64,000 nt of DNA from Ascidiaceihabitans sp029251465 (GTDB lineage Bacteria > Pseudomonadota > Alphaproteobacteria > Rhodobacterales > Rhodobacteraceae). The translations under genes and the position numbers were made by a program. The notes under the pieces were generated by a model, which ran no database searches, was not told where the DNA came from, and was given only the letters and a program-made list of their open reading frames with translations. The stretch is from contig NZ_CP170633.1 of NCBI RefSeq assembly GCF_042932805.1, positions 4,030,001-4,094,000 of the forward strand. The letters run 5' to 3'. This document shows positions 1 through 8,679 of this stretch, piece by piece. Each line of letters begins with the position of its first letter. Within the stretch, counting starts at the first letter, position 1.

Positions 1-735
1 GGCGAGGGCAACATTTCGGTGTTGCTGCTAGAACGGGTGGCGACGTCACTGGGTCTAAAAGTCGAAGATTTCCTCAGCGATTTTGGACCACTCAGCGAAG
101 ATACCCAGCGCGTTGCGCGGTTGTATCAAGGGTCCTCGGCGGAGATGCAGGGGCGTGTGCGCGGATTGCTCGCGCCGCAAAATCAAACGGCGATGCGCGC
201 GCAACGTGTGTGTTTGGTCGGCCTGCGTGGTGCTGGAAAATCGACGCTGGGGCGGCGCGCGGCGCAAGCGCTTCGCATTCCGTTTGTTGAACTGAAATCA
301 GAGATCGAAAATCGCGTTGGCATGCCCGTGTCGGAAATTATGGCCCTCTACGGTCAGGACGGATATCGCGGGTTTGAAGCCGAAGCGATCGAGGCGGTCA
401 TTCAGCAGCACGAGCGTGTCATCCTGTCTGTTGGCGGCGGAATAGTGGCCGAAACAGAGACGTTTACCGATCTTTTGTCGCGCTTCCATACCATCTGGAT
501 CAGAACCAGCCCCGCCGAGCACATGGAACGTGTGCGCGCGCAGGGCGACTTGCGCCCTATGGAAGGCAATCCTCAGGCTATGGATCAACTGAAGGCCCTT
601 TTGGGCGCGCGTGAACCGCTTTACGGGCGAGCACAAGCACAAGTTGATACGTCAAATCGGCCAGAGCAATCTTCGGTCAACGATGTTTTGACGACGATTG
701 CAAAACACAGATTCATCGACAAGCCGGGCCCGTAG
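1..735 (+). CDS. Shikimate-kinase-type XRE regulator (BoxR/BzdR-like), 5' truncated
   Basis: The reading frame is open from the first base, so the gene starts before the window and its GTG at 19 is internal. The first visible residues (GEGNISVLLLERVATSLGL) are the end of an N-terminal XRE helix-turn-helix, as in BoxR/BzdR regulators. A linker of about 55 residues follows, then a shikimate-kinase-like domain with P-loop GLRGAGKST, an SVGGG motif and RPM near the end. In BzdR-type proteins this domain binds an aromatic CoA effector and represses benzoyl-CoA catabolic genes. That role is inferred here, because the target genes lie outside the window. The stop codon touches the ATG of the next gene, so the two are probably cotranscribed. 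The fold is clear; the effector is not known. Confidence 0.85.
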   Translation, partial: GEGNISVLLLERVATSLGLKVEDFLSDFGPLSEDTQRVARLYQGSSAEMQGRVRGLLAPQNQTAMRAQRVCLVGLRGAGKSTLGRRAAQALRIPFVELKSEIENRVGMPVSEIMALYGQDGYRGFEAEAIEAVIQQHERVILSVGGGIVAETETFTDLLSRFHTIWIRTSPAEHMERVRAQGDLRPMEGNPQAMDQLKALLGAREPLYGRAQAQVDTSNRPEQSSVNDVLTTIAKHRFIDKPGP

Positions 736-1218
736 ATGGACCTGCGCACGCGCTTGGAAAACGCGTTTTGGCTGACGTGTGATGAACTTTTGATCCAGCA
801 TACAAACCCTTGGGAACTGGACGAGGCGCTTAAGACCTTTGGTTTTGGTGTCGGGCCTTGCGAGGTCATGGATCACGTAGGATTGATCGGGATTCATGCC
901 CGTGGGCAGGCGCACGCGTCGAGTATCCTGCCAAGGATGGTTACCGAAGGGCGGGTCGGTAAAATCGGTGGTGTCGGATTTTACCGATATCCGGGCGGTG
1001 GCGGGGCAGTGATTGACCCGTTGATCGAGGATTTGATTCTAGAGGAGGCGTGGTTTGCGAAAGTCGCCCGCGCACCAATGACAGATGCGCAATTGGTCGA
1101 ATTTGTTCTGATGAAACTGAAGATGGCGTTGCAGGGGACGGATCCGGGTTCTGCACGGACTATCCTGTTTGAACGACTGCACTTTCCGGTTGAAAAGCTT
1201 GCGTTGCTCGAGGTGTAG
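736..1218 (+). CDS. 3-hydroxyacyl-CoA dehydrogenase C-terminal-domain protein
   Basis: A 160-residue protein resembling only the helical C-terminal domain of 3-hydroxyacyl-CoA dehydrogenases: TNPWELDEAL, GFGVGPCEVMDHVGL and GRVGKIGGVGFYRYP match the dimerisation and substrate-binding part of the FadB/HBDH family. The N-terminal Rossmann NAD-binding half is missing, so it cannot be a complete dehydrogenase by itself. Its ATG directly follows the stop codon of the upstream regulator (TAG-ATG). It may be an accessory subunit, a substrate-binding protein, or the remnant of a fused multifunctional enzyme. The link to aromatic-CoA metabolism is inferred from the neighbour. Confidence 0.65.
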   Translation: MDLRTRLENAFWLTCDELLIQHTNPWELDEALKTFGFGVGPCEVMDHVGLIGIHARGQAHASSILPRMVTEGRVGKIGGVGFYRYPGGGGAVIDPLIEDLILEEAWFAKVARAPMTDAQLVEFVLMKLKMALQGTDPGSARTILFERLHFPVEKLALLEV

Positions 1219-1225
1219 CGCAATG

Positions 1226-1254
1226 AAAAAGGGGCCGCGAAAATCGCAGCCCCC
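1226..1254 (-). terminator. Rho-independent terminator of the solute-binding protein gene
   Basis: Read on the minus strand, a 10-bp stem (GGGGCTGCGA with TCGCGGCCCC, one G-U pair) and a short T/A loop are followed by five T. It lies 24 bases past the stop of the leftward solute-binding protein gene. On the plus strand the G-U pair becomes a C-A mismatch, so it fits the minus strand better. Confidence 0.75.
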
Positions 1255-1277
1255 TCGTAAAATTCAGATCGTAAAAC

Positions 1278-2936
1278 TTAGGACCACGCGACTTCCGCTG
1301 GGCGGAATTCAAACGAGATGTGATGACCACCACCAACAAGACCGTCACGCGTGTGGTTGTACAACGAGCGCCAGTAAGGCTGGATCGTCACGCCTTCTTC
1401 TTGAACCAAGGCTTGGCCTTTTACCATCAAAGCGCGGCGCGCTTCGACGTCAGGTGTTGCCAACGCTTCTGTTAGGATGTTGTCGAATTCCGTGTTGGAC
1501 CAACCAAATTCGTTCCATGCTTCGCCCGAGCGATAGGCCAAAGCCCAAACCTGGACGCCCAAAGGACGGTGGTTCCAGTTTGTGGAAGAGAACGGATACT
1601 TGGACCAGTCGTTCCAGAACGTGGAACCCGGCAAAATCGTCCGCTTCACCTTGATGCCAGCGTCGCGCAATTGGGCTGCTACAGCGTCGGTGGTGTCTTT
1701 GCGCCATGCATCGTCAATCGACATCAGCTCGTGCTCGAAATCAGCCATGCCAGCTTCTTCCATCAGGGCCTTGGCACCTGCGGGATCAACTTTGCGCTCT
1801 GGCAATTCAGCATATTCCGGGTGCATCGGACCAACGTGGTGGTTTTCAGCAGTGACACCGCGACCGGCAACACCCAGTTCCAGCAGAACGCTGTTGTCGA
1901 CAGCCATTGCGATGGCCTGACGGACGCGCTTGTCGGCATATGGTTTTTTGCCATCAACTTCGGCCAATTGGTTCGGGCGAATGACGATTGTCGCCGCCGT
2001 CACAACAGAGTTGTTCACCCAGCCGTCGAGCGTGTCGAAGACGTCGATGAATTCACCCTCGATGGAGTAGGTCATGTCGATTTCGTCAGCTTCTGCGGCG
2101 GCAACAAATGCCGATGGATCCGTGCCGTAATCAATGTATTCGATGCGATCGATGTATGCGCCGTTGCCTGCGTTCCACCATGTGTGATCTTCGTTGCGAA
2201 CCAACACGCCTTTAACACCAACTTCGAGCGATTCAGGTTTGTAAGGGCCTGTGCCAACCGGGTTAGAAAGTGCTGTCTCTGCAGTGTAGGACGCAGGTAC
2301 GATCGCAGCTGGGTAGTCAGCCATACCAGGGATCAATGAAATGTCGGCACCTGGCAGGTTCAACGTCACGGTGTGGCTGTCTGTTACGACGATCGCACCA
2401 TCAAGCGCTTTGTTCGTGTCGGCGTTGATCAAAGTGGCGAAACGACCAGCCATTGAGTTGCCCTCAACGTCTTTGTCACACCAGCCAGTGATGTTGCGCG
2501 CAACGTCTTCGGCGGTAAAATCAGAACCGTCATTCCATTTGACGCCTTTGCGTACGTTCAGAACGTAGGTTTTTGCATCTTCGGACACTTCCCAGCTTTC
2601 GAGAAGTTGTGGTTTGAAGGTACCGTCGTTTTCATAAGAAACGAGATATTCCAGCCAACCGCGTGAGAAATTCGCGATTTGGGACCAGTCATATGTACGT
2701 GGATCTTTGAGCGCGCGGACTTCTGTTTGGTAGCGAATTGTGCCGCCGGTTTTGTGACCATCGGCCATCGCTGGTGTCGCCATGCCTAGCATGCCGTAGG
2801 CTGTGGCAGCTGTCGCACCGAATGCGCTGGCAAGGGCCAGGAATTCGCGGCGGTTTACTTCGCTGTCACCGGCGCTTGCGGCTGAGTCCACGATTGACTT
2901 GGGCAAAGGCGAACCTGTGCGTGTGAAAAATGTCAT
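1278..2936 (-). CDS. Tat-exported family 5 ABC transporter substrate-binding protein
   Basis: A periplasmic binding protein of the oligopeptide/dipeptide/nickel type (SBP family 5), about 552 residues. The N-terminus carries a twin-arginine signal: NRREFLALASAFG, a hydrophobic stretch, then an ATPAMA cleavage region around residue 60. Typical family segments follow: a PQLLESWEVSED stretch, VLNVRKGVKWNDG and DFTAEDV. The start is the ATG preceded by AGAGGAAG at good spacing; an in-frame TTG 33 bases upstream has no ribosome site. No permease or ATPase genes lie next to it, so the transport partners and the ligand cannot be told from here. The gene stands alone, with a long leader region upstream and its own terminator. 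Confidence 0.88.
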   Translation of the reverse strand: MTFFTRTGSPLPKSIVDSAASAGDSEVNRREFLALASAFGATAATAYGMLGMATPAMADGHKTGGTIRYQTEVRALKDPRTYDWSQIANFSRGWLEYLVSYENDGTFKPQLLESWEVSEDAKTYVLNVRKGVKWNDGSDFTAEDVARNITGWCDKDVEGNSMAGRFATLINADTNKALDGAIVVTDSHTVTLNLPGADISLIPGMADYPAAIVPASYTAETALSNPVGTGPYKPESLEVGVKGVLVRNEDHTWWNAGNGAYIDRIEYIDYGTDPSAFVAAAEADEIDMTYSIEGEFIDVFDTLDGWVNNSVVTAATIVIRPNQLAEVDGKKPYADKRVRQAIAMAVDNSVLLELGVAGRGVTAENHHVGPMHPEYAELPERKVDPAGAKALMEEAGMADFEHELMSIDDAWRKDTTDAVAAQLRDAGIKVKRTILPGSTFWNDWSKYPFSSTNWNHRPLGVQVWALAYRSGEAWNEFGWSNTEFDNILTEALATPDVEARRALMVKGQALVQEEGVTIQPYWRSLYNHTRDGLVGGGHHISFEFRPAEVAWS

Positions 2937-3422
2937 TGTCTTCCTCTCTGTTGGCGTCGCGATGCTCAACTACTTTAGCCGAGTGTCGCGCCACGATTGT
3001 GCAGGTATGTCCCACACTAGGTGTTGCAGTTGATCTGCGTTTTGAACGCCTCCCCTGTTTCGGGGGACATCTGGATAGTCAGTATGCAGGCGCATGGCGT
3101 CAACCCCCACATCGGTGCGTAGGTTCAATATAGTAAAAAGTTTCTTGAATGCGACCCTTGTACTTGAGCGTCCTTTATCGTCGTAAAAGCGCCGCTTACG
3201 GACAATTGCGTGTTTTTCGTCGTGTCTTGAGGATAGGGGTTTGGTATTTAGGCCGCCCTACATTCCAAAAAAGTGAAACTAGAATGTTGCGTTAGCATTG
3301 ATGTGATGTTCGATTCCGTTGCTGAGCGGAATGAGAGACCGTGACCCAATTGCAGCGCGTTCCGCGCTACACGATGTTTTCAAATCCCATCCGGGATTTG
3401 GTTTTGGCGTGCTTGGCTGACT
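2937..3422. other. Intergenic region between the solute-binding protein gene and mipZ
   Basis: 486 bases without a convincing gene. The end nearest the solute-binding protein should hold its promoter and leader; a small CCCC/GGGG hairpin sits at 3051-3067. Towards mipZ there are three consecutive hairpins: 3313-3332 (ATTCCG/CGGAAT), 3354-3368 (AGCGCG-TTC-CGCGCT) and 3381-3400 (CAAATCCC-ATCC-GGGATTTG). The last is followed on the plus strand by GTTTTGG, which looks like a weak terminator. They could be the 3' untranslated part of mipZ or a small plus-strand RNA. A 32-codon GTG ORF crosses them but is not credible. Confidence 0.5.
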
Positions 3423-4232
3423 TTAGAAATCAATGCTGACGCCGGGCAATTTGAGTGCTTTCATCAAGTCGCGCAATTCCTGACGCGCCGCGATATTCGA
3501 GATGTTCAGTTGTTTTACGCCGATGTCTTTTAGATCCAGCAAGGTCAAACCACGTGGGAAAAGCTCTCGGAAAATGACACGTTCGTTGAACCCGGGTGCA
3601 ATGCGAAAGCCGATCCGGGAGGCCAGCATTTCAATGGCCCGTTCCATTTTTTCTTTGTTCACCATGCGTTGCGCACCCATTCGGTTTCGCACAACGATCC
3701 AGTCAATGGGCTGAAGGCCAGCTTGAGCACGCAGTTGTCGCGCGTTCCAAACCATCTCGGAGTACACGGATGGGCCTTTGATTTTGTCACCGGTCGCATC
3801 AATGCGGGCCAGCAAATCAAAATCGACAAAACTGTCGTTCAGTGGCGTGATCAGTGTGTCAGCCAGAGAATGTGCAACCTGACTGAGGCGCGTATGCGAG
3901 CCCGGGCAGTCGATTAGAATGAAGTCATTGTCCGGTTCAAGCGCGGCCACCGCTGCGGAAAGACGGTGATCATAGATGTTTTCACCGGGTTTTAGCGCGT
4001 TTGCATCGATCTCGGGCAGTTCATGAACGTCTGGACTGGGCAGGGTTAGATTGGCAGCGGCACAGAATTCGTTCCGGTTTTCCACGTAACGGCTAAACGT
4101 GCGTTGTCGCAGGTCCAAATCCAAAGCGCTGACTTTGTGCCCCATGCGCGACAGGGCCGACGCCACATGCATCGAAACGGTTGATTTGCCCGCGCCGCCC
4201 TTTTCATTTCCGACGACGATAATATGCGCCAT
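3423..4232 (-). CDS. mipZ: Cell division positioning ATPase MipZ
   Basis: A ParA/MinD-type ATPase of 269 residues that in Caulobacter binds ParB near the poles and inhibits FtsZ assembly, so placing the Z ring at midcell. The deviant Walker A motif KGGAGKST is at residues 11-18, a DLDLRQRT segment follows around residue 40 and FILIDCPGS lies in the middle. The MipZ-like length and NEKGGAGKST start separate it from plasmid ParA proteins. I start it at the ATG with AGGGGA seven bases upstream rather than at the longer in-frame ATG at 4271. It is monocistronic as far as can be seen. Confidence 0.93.
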   Translation of the reverse strand: MAHIIVVGNEKGGAGKSTVSMHVASALSRMGHKVSALDLDLRQRTFSRYVENRNEFCAAANLTLPSPDVHELPEIDANALKPGENIYDHRLSAAVAALEPDNDFILIDCPGSHTRLSQVAHSLADTLITPLNDSFVDFDLLARIDATGDKIKGPSVYSEMVWNARQLRAQAGLQPIDWIVVRNRMGAQRMVNKEKMERAIEMLASRIGFRIAPGFNERVIFRELFPRGLTLLDLKDIGVKQLNISNIAARQELRDLMKALKLPGVSIDF

Positions 4233-4314
4233 GACGCTGTCCCCTTTGTCAGGGCGAAAGGCCCTGATCATATGTTTCGTGTACTATATGTTGGGGCTTT
4301 GGCTTTTGGAAGCG

Positions 4315-5964
4315 TCACATGGGCGTGTTTGCATCCTTCGTGTCTGGCATGTCGCGCAAGGGTGCCAACAAATCCGCGTAACGGTACCAATCTGATCTGC
4401 GTGCTGTGGGGGCGGATGTGCAATTGCGTGACCATTTTAGCTGGCAGACTTCGACCATCGCACGTGCAGATTGCCCGCTTGAGCGCAGTAAGGCATCACC
4501 GGATATGGAGACGATTGAGCCGCCGGAAAGCTCTTCCCAATGCTGCATTAATTGCCTGCTGTGTGCTTGATAGGCGCGTAGATCGTTAAGATCATGCGTG
4601 CAGCCTAGGTTTTTATTGTCATGTGACCCGGCATACATCGCCCACCCGGTCCGCATTTTGTCGCTTTTTATGTGGACGATGCGGGCTTCGGGCAGGGCGG
4701 CGTGGATCAAACCTGACCAGCGAAAATTCAACATGGCCGAATCGATGACAATTTCGCTGCCGTTTGCAGCTTGAAGCAAGCCAGAGCGCAGTTCAGACTG
4801 TAGAGCCATCAGGTCATCACGGCTTACATCGCGACTGCCTGATTGCCGCAGCTGGCGCATGAATCTGTTCATTACAGCTTCGATCAAATGCAGCGGACGC
4901 GCGGTCGCAGGCTTTGCCGCACTTTGCAAAAGTTCGCATGCATAAGAACGACCCGACCCGGGCAATCCTGTTACAAAAATTGGTAGCACCGAAGATTTTG
5001 AAAGCGGCAACGCGGTAAACCGAAGTCGTTTTAGAACAGTAAACAAAGCGCTGTCTTGGCTGCGTCGGTAGGGTGTGTTTATGCACTGGAATTTATGGAA
5101 TTGTACCAGATGCTGCCGAGCAACTTCGCGCGCATCGATAAAGTCATAGTGGCGAAAGATCACGTGATGAAACGCTGCTTTTTGGTCGGCCGGAGTGGCT
5201 GGCAGTGTCACCTTTTCTTCGATTTCAGCCAAAGTCCGTTGTGCTAGGTCCGGGCGGTCTGGCGAAATGGACGCCGCGAGCACCGGCGCTGGGATTGCAG
5301 AATTTGAAACCAACGGCGCACAAATTTTGTTGATCTCTGCAATGTCGTGTGGAGTTTTTGCCAAACGGCGTGCGAGCCGTAAGGAATTCCCTTGAGGATC
5401 CCTTTGTACAGATTTTAAGGCGCTCTCAAATGATGCCTTTTCCAGACCCATTTCGAATTGAACCATTGCGATCAACCTAAGCGCTTCGGCATTTGACGAG
5501 TTAACGCTTAGTTCGTCTAAGGCGTCATGTGGTTGCCCTGCAGTCAACAAACATTCGGCGGCCTTGCGATGGTAGAGTGTCTCTTCAGGACACAGCGCAC
5601 GTGCCCTTTGGAAACAAGCAGCTGCCTGACGTTGACGATTTAAGGCCCGCAATGCAGCACCTTTTCCTGCCCATAGTGTCGCCTGATCCGACTGTGTTAG
5701 CGCACGTTCAAACAATGAAACTGCATCGCTATAGGCGTCACATGCTAATGCGCATTCTGCTCTTAATTGCAGAAGCCGTGGATCAAGCGGGGCCAGAGGT
5801 TGAAGAGCATCAACAGCAGCCCTCGCGCGATCAGTTTGGCCTTGTTTAAGGTAAACGCGAGCCTGCCCCATGCGCGCCAAGACATCAGCATCAAGTGGAA
5901 CCCGTCGTCGCCAAAGCCCAAAGATTTCCGAGCGGCTTTGTCGGATAACTGGCTGCATGTCCAT
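4315..5964 (-). CDS. TPR-repeat sulfotransferase family protein
   Basis: A 549-residue protein with two parts. Roughly residues 20-270 are helical tetratricopeptide repeats (for example AKGQ-like ARVYLKQGQTDRARAAV and GKGAALRALNRQRQAA). From about 325 comes a sulfotransferase-like domain with PIFVTGLPGSGRS, the 5'-phosphosulfate loop in which PAPS-type enzymes bind the donor. The family (TPR plus Sulfotransfer) is common in marine alphaproteobacteria; acceptors are usually unknown surface glycans or proteins. The start has AAGGA about ten bases upstream. There is no operon partner: mipZ lies downstream on the same strand after an 80-base gap, and rpmE with its terminator lies upstream. Confidence 0.8.
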   Translation of the reverse strand: MDMQPVIRQSRSEIFGLWRRRVPLDADVLARMGQARVYLKQGQTDRARAAVDALQPLAPLDPRLLQLRAECALACDAYSDAVSLFERALTQSDQATLWAGKGAALRALNRQRQAAACFQRARALCPEETLYHRKAAECLLTAGQPHDALDELSVNSSNAEALRLIAMVQFEMGLEKASFESALKSVQRDPQGNSLRLARRLAKTPHDIAEINKICAPLVSNSAIPAPVLAASISPDRPDLAQRTLAEIEEKVTLPATPADQKAAFHHVIFRHYDFIDAREVARQHLVQFHKFQCINTPYRRSQDSALFTVLKRLRFTALPLSKSSVLPIFVTGLPGSGRSYACELLQSAAKPATARPLHLIEAVMNRFMRQLRQSGSRDVSRDDLMALQSELRSGLLQAANGSEIVIDSAMLNFRWSGLIHAALPEARIVHIKSDKMRTGWAMYAGSHDNKNLGCTHDLNDLRAYQAHSRQLMQHWEELSGGSIVSISGDALLRSSGQSARAMVEVCQLKWSRNCTSAPTARRSDWYRYADLLAPLRDMPDTKDANTPM

Positions 5965-6052
5965 TTTGGCGCATTCCTTGCTGTGTCAATATCAGGAACC
6001 TGTGCGCAAAAGATTACCAAAGCATCAAAGCTTTGTAGAAAAATGGAAGTAA

Positions 6053-6086
6053 AACGAAAAAAGGCACCACCGATAACGGTGATGCC
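6053..6086 (-). terminator. Rho-independent terminator after rpmE
   Basis: On the minus strand GGCATCACCG-TTAT-CGGTGGTGCC forms a 10-bp stem with one G-U pair, followed by a run of six T and a further T-rich tail. It lies 27 bases beyond the rpmE stop and closes the rplS-rpmE unit. Confidence 0.9.
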
Positions 6087-6112
6087 TATGCACTGGAAAA
6101 TCCGATTTGGAT

Positions 6113-6334
6113 TTAGAAGCCCAAACCTGCATATTTGTTTTTGAACTTGGAAACGCGGCCACCTGTATCCATCAAACGGCTGTTGCCGCCTGTCCATGCC
6201 GGGTGCACAGTTGGATCGATGTCCAAGGACAGTTGATCGCCCTTGGCACCCCAAGTGGATTTCATTTGAAAGATCGTACCGTCAGTCATTTTGACGTTGA
6301 TCGTGTGATATTCGGGATGTGTATCTGATTTCAT
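6113..6334 (-). CDS. rpmE: 50S ribosomal protein L31
   Basis: A 73-residue protein starting MKSDTHPEYH and containing the family segments TWGAKGDQLSLDID, HPAWTGG and FKNKYAGL. It is a large-subunit protein at the central protuberance. The zinc-binding cysteines of C+ type L31 are absent, so this is a zinc-independent form. It follows rplS after 11 bases on the same strand and shares its terminator. Confidence 0.96.
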   Translation of the reverse strand: MKSDTHPEYHTINVKMTDGTIFQMKSTWGAKGDQLSLDIDPTVHPAWTGGNSRLMDTGGRVSKFKNKYAGLGF

Positions 6335-6345
6335 CTACCCAGTCC

Positions 6346-6720
6346 TTACGCTTTGAGAGGCTTGTAGTTTGTGTCTTCGGCGATACGTGCGGATTTACCG
6401 CGACGTGCGCGCAGATAGTACAGTTTGGCGCGACGCACGCGGCCACGACGGACAACTGTGATTTCGTCGATGTTCGTTGAGAACAACGGGAATACACGTT
6501 CAACGCCTTCACCAAATGAAATTTTGCGAACTGTGAAAGATCCGGCAATACCTTTGCCGTTGTTGCGTGCAATGCACACACCTTCATAGTTTTGAACACG
6601 GGTACGCGTACCCTCAGTTACTTTAAAACCTACGCGGATAGTATCGCCGGCTTTGAAATCTGGGATGTTTTTGCCCAGAGAGGCGATTTGCTCCGCCTCC
6701 AGTTGTGCGATCAGGTTCAT
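6346..6720 (-). CDS. rplS: 50S ribosomal protein L19
   Basis: A 124-residue protein with clear L19 signatures: FKAGDTIRVGFKVTEGTRTRVQNYEGVCIAR, FTVRKISFGEGVERVFPL, VVRRGRVRRAKLYYLR. L19 sits at the 30S-50S interface. In many bacteria it ends the rpsP-rimM-trmD-rplS operon; here it is separated from trmD by deacetylase, GNAT and chemoreceptor genes on the same strand and has its own structured leader. The ribosome site GGAGAAG precedes the ATG. It is likely cotranscribed with rpmE. Confidence 0.97.
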   Translation of the reverse strand: MNLIAQLEAEQIASLGKNIPDFKAGDTIRVGFKVTEGTRTRVQNYEGVCIARNNGKGIAGSFTVRKISFGEGVERVFPLFSTNIDEITVVRRGRVRRAKLYYLRARRGKSARIAEDTNYKPLKA

Positions 6721-6840
6721 CTGACGCTTCTCCTATGTAACGTGGTTTTCCCACTGATTTTGCGCGATGTCAGAGCTCTGCGTCTTCACCGGGTCCACCG
6801 AGGTGCCCGCCAGAGGGTAAACGTCATCTTTCCTTTGAAT
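6721..6840 (-). promoter_or_regulatory. Structured leader of rplS (putative)
   Basis: Minus-strand sequence upstream of rplS can fold. CTCTG (6811-6815) pairs with CAGAG (6776-6780) and encloses a GGG-CACC-TC-GGTG-GA-CCC hairpin. This shape resembles ribosomal-protein autoregulatory leaders in general, but I do not recognise a named family. It ends about 55 bases before the start codon, with GGAGAAG as ribosome site. Confidence 0.4.
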
Positions 6841-6978
6841 GCTTTTGTGTCGTTATCTTGCCAACGAAGAAGGCGGCACGGCGCAAAAGGCCCGGGCGAT
6901 AAATATCGAATCCGAACTTGCGTTGTTTAGGATCGGAAAGCCTTTAGGTCAAGGGGCGCGCGCATCATGCTGCCGTGA

Positions 6979-8679
6979 TCAAGCAACCGATTTTATACTT
7001 GGTGCCGTTCCGATTGAGAACACTGAAACAGCTTTTGAGAGGCTATTCGTCGAATTGTCCAAAACGACACTTGTCACAGATGTTTCTTCGATCATTTCGG
7101 CGTCTTCTTGTGCTGCGCGATCTAACCCTTCCAGCACGGTTGTGATGTCAGACAGGCTTTGGTTTTGCTCTTGGATGCTTTGATTGATGTATGTCACTTC
7201 GTGGTTGGTTTTTTGAACAGTTTCCAAAATTCTAGTCAATGCGACACCAGACTTTTCGACCAAGGATACGCCGTTCTGAACTTGTTCTTCGCTCTTTGTA
7301 ATGAGCGATTTAATCTCGTTGGCGGAATCTGATGAGCGTTGAGCAAGCGCACGTACCTCGGTTGCAACCACCGCAAATCCTCGGCCTGCGTCTCCGGCGC
7401 GGGCAGCCTCGACCCCGGCATTCAAGGCAAGCAGGTTGGTTTGAAATGCGATATCCTCGATCAAATTCACGATTTGGGAAATTTCACCGGCCGATTCTTC
7501 GATTTCTTGCATCGCCATGACGCATTCTTCGACAACTTTTGCCCCGTCGTCAGCGAAATGCTGTGATGTGGCCACAGTTTTGTTGGCGGTTGCGGCACTT
7601 TGCGCCGCGATATCGATTGAATGACCTAAGGATTGCAACGAAACAGTAACATCCGACATTGATTGTGCCCGACCTTCTGATCGTTTGGCATGATTTTTGG
7701 CCGCCGATGCGATTTCCGAGGCAGTTGCCCTGATTTGACTGATCTGCTGGGTGACGTTCTCAATTGTGGTCGTCAAAGATGCCACGGCATCGTTGTAATT
7801 TGAACGAATACTTTCATACTCTTTCGAAAAGGGCGTTACAATTGGCGCGTTCAGATCATTCGCAGCAAGTGATGCCAATGCGGCTGACAGCGCGGAAACA
7901 ACGTTTTCCACTGCTTCGTGCGATTTTTGTTGCTCCGTTTGCAACTTGATCGTGGCGGCCTGGGCAGCAGCATCCGCAGTGTGCGTTCGTTCAATTTGTG
8001 CCGTCGTTTCAGCGAGGGCTTGCTGCGCGCGTTGGGTCTGTTTTTCGGCCTCCAGCTGGGCTGTTCGTGCGGCATCTCGAGCTTCAGAAGCTTCGGCTAA
8101 TGATTTTTCTGCTTTCACCTGTGCAAGGCGTAGCTCTGCGTTGTCTTCGGCAGATTTTTTCATCAGGTAGACGCGTTTGCGGACAGAGAAATACAGCAAC
8201 GCAGTTTCCATCACGATAACCCCACCGTGAAAGGCCGTTCGCCAGAGCGCGGCACCTACGTCTGAATTTGGATAAACTAGGGCGGGCAAAGCGATACTTA
8301 GAGTGGCATGATGCAGAGCAATTAACCCTGCGGCGGCAAGCAATGCATTGGGGTTCAGCAGCAAAAACAGAACTGCAAGAACAGCATAGTACAACATGTG
8401 ACTGTCCATTTGCCATGCGTGGCCTGCGAATGCTGCCGTGATCAAAGCGGTTTGCCCGATGGTCGCTAAAACAAGGACATAATCAGTAAGAGATGGAACA
8501 AAACGTTTCGCAAAAAACGACAAAACACAGAAGGCAAATGCGATCTGTGCGGTCATCAGGATATCATTTCCCGCAGCCCAAGCAGTAATCACAGCACCAA
8601 TCGCACCGGAGTAAATAACGCCCAAAACCATACGACGTCCGCCTGCGCGCACTGCATTAAACTGTTTTGAGTTTTTCAT
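6979..8679 (-). CDS. Membrane-bound methyl-accepting chemotaxis protein
   Basis: A 566-residue chemoreceptor. Residues about 15-165 hold around six hydrophobic segments and no large periplasmic loop, so the input domain is probably integral to the membrane. Residues 175-255 are a charged coiled coil and residues 300-545 form the signalling domain. The conserved hairpin tip, DIAFQTNLLALNAGVEAARA with GRGFAVVATEVRALAQRS, lies at about 409-448. No C-terminal pentapeptide for CheR/CheB docking is seen. Its ATG immediately follows the stop codon of the small exported protein gene upstream (TAA-ATG), which points to translational coupling. The ligand is unknown. Confidence 0.93.
   Translation of the reverse strand: MKNSKQFNAVRAGGRRMVLGVIYSGAIGAVITAWAAGNDILMTAQIAFAFCVLSFFAKRFVPSLTDYVLVLATIGQTALITAAFAGHAWQMDSHMLYYAVLAVLFLLLNPNALLAAAGLIALHHATLSIALPALVYPNSDVGAALWRTAFHGGVIVMETALLYFSVRKRVYLMKKSAEDNAELRLAQVKAEKSLAEASEARDAARTAQLEAEKQTQRAQQALAETTAQIERTHTADAAAQAATIKLQTEQQKSHEAVENVVSALSAALASLAANDLNAPIVTPFSKEYESIRSNYNDAVASLTTTIENVTQQISQIRATASEIASAAKNHAKRSEGRAQSMSDVTVSLQSLGHSIDIAAQSAATANKTVATSQHFADDGAKVVEECVMAMQEIEESAGEISQIVNLIEDIAFQTNLLALNAGVEAARAGDAGRGFAVVATEVRALAQRSSDSANEIKSLITKSEEQVQNGVSLVEKSGVALTRILETVQKTNHEVTYINQSIQEQNQSLSDITTVLEGLDRAAQEDAEMIEETSVTSVVLDNSTNSLSKAVSVFSIGTAPSIKSVA

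Noticed and set aside
3341..3439. A 32-codon GTG ORF on the plus strand in the gap before mipZ
   Set aside because: No ribosome site, it crosses two hairpins and runs into the 3' end of mipZ on the opposite strand.
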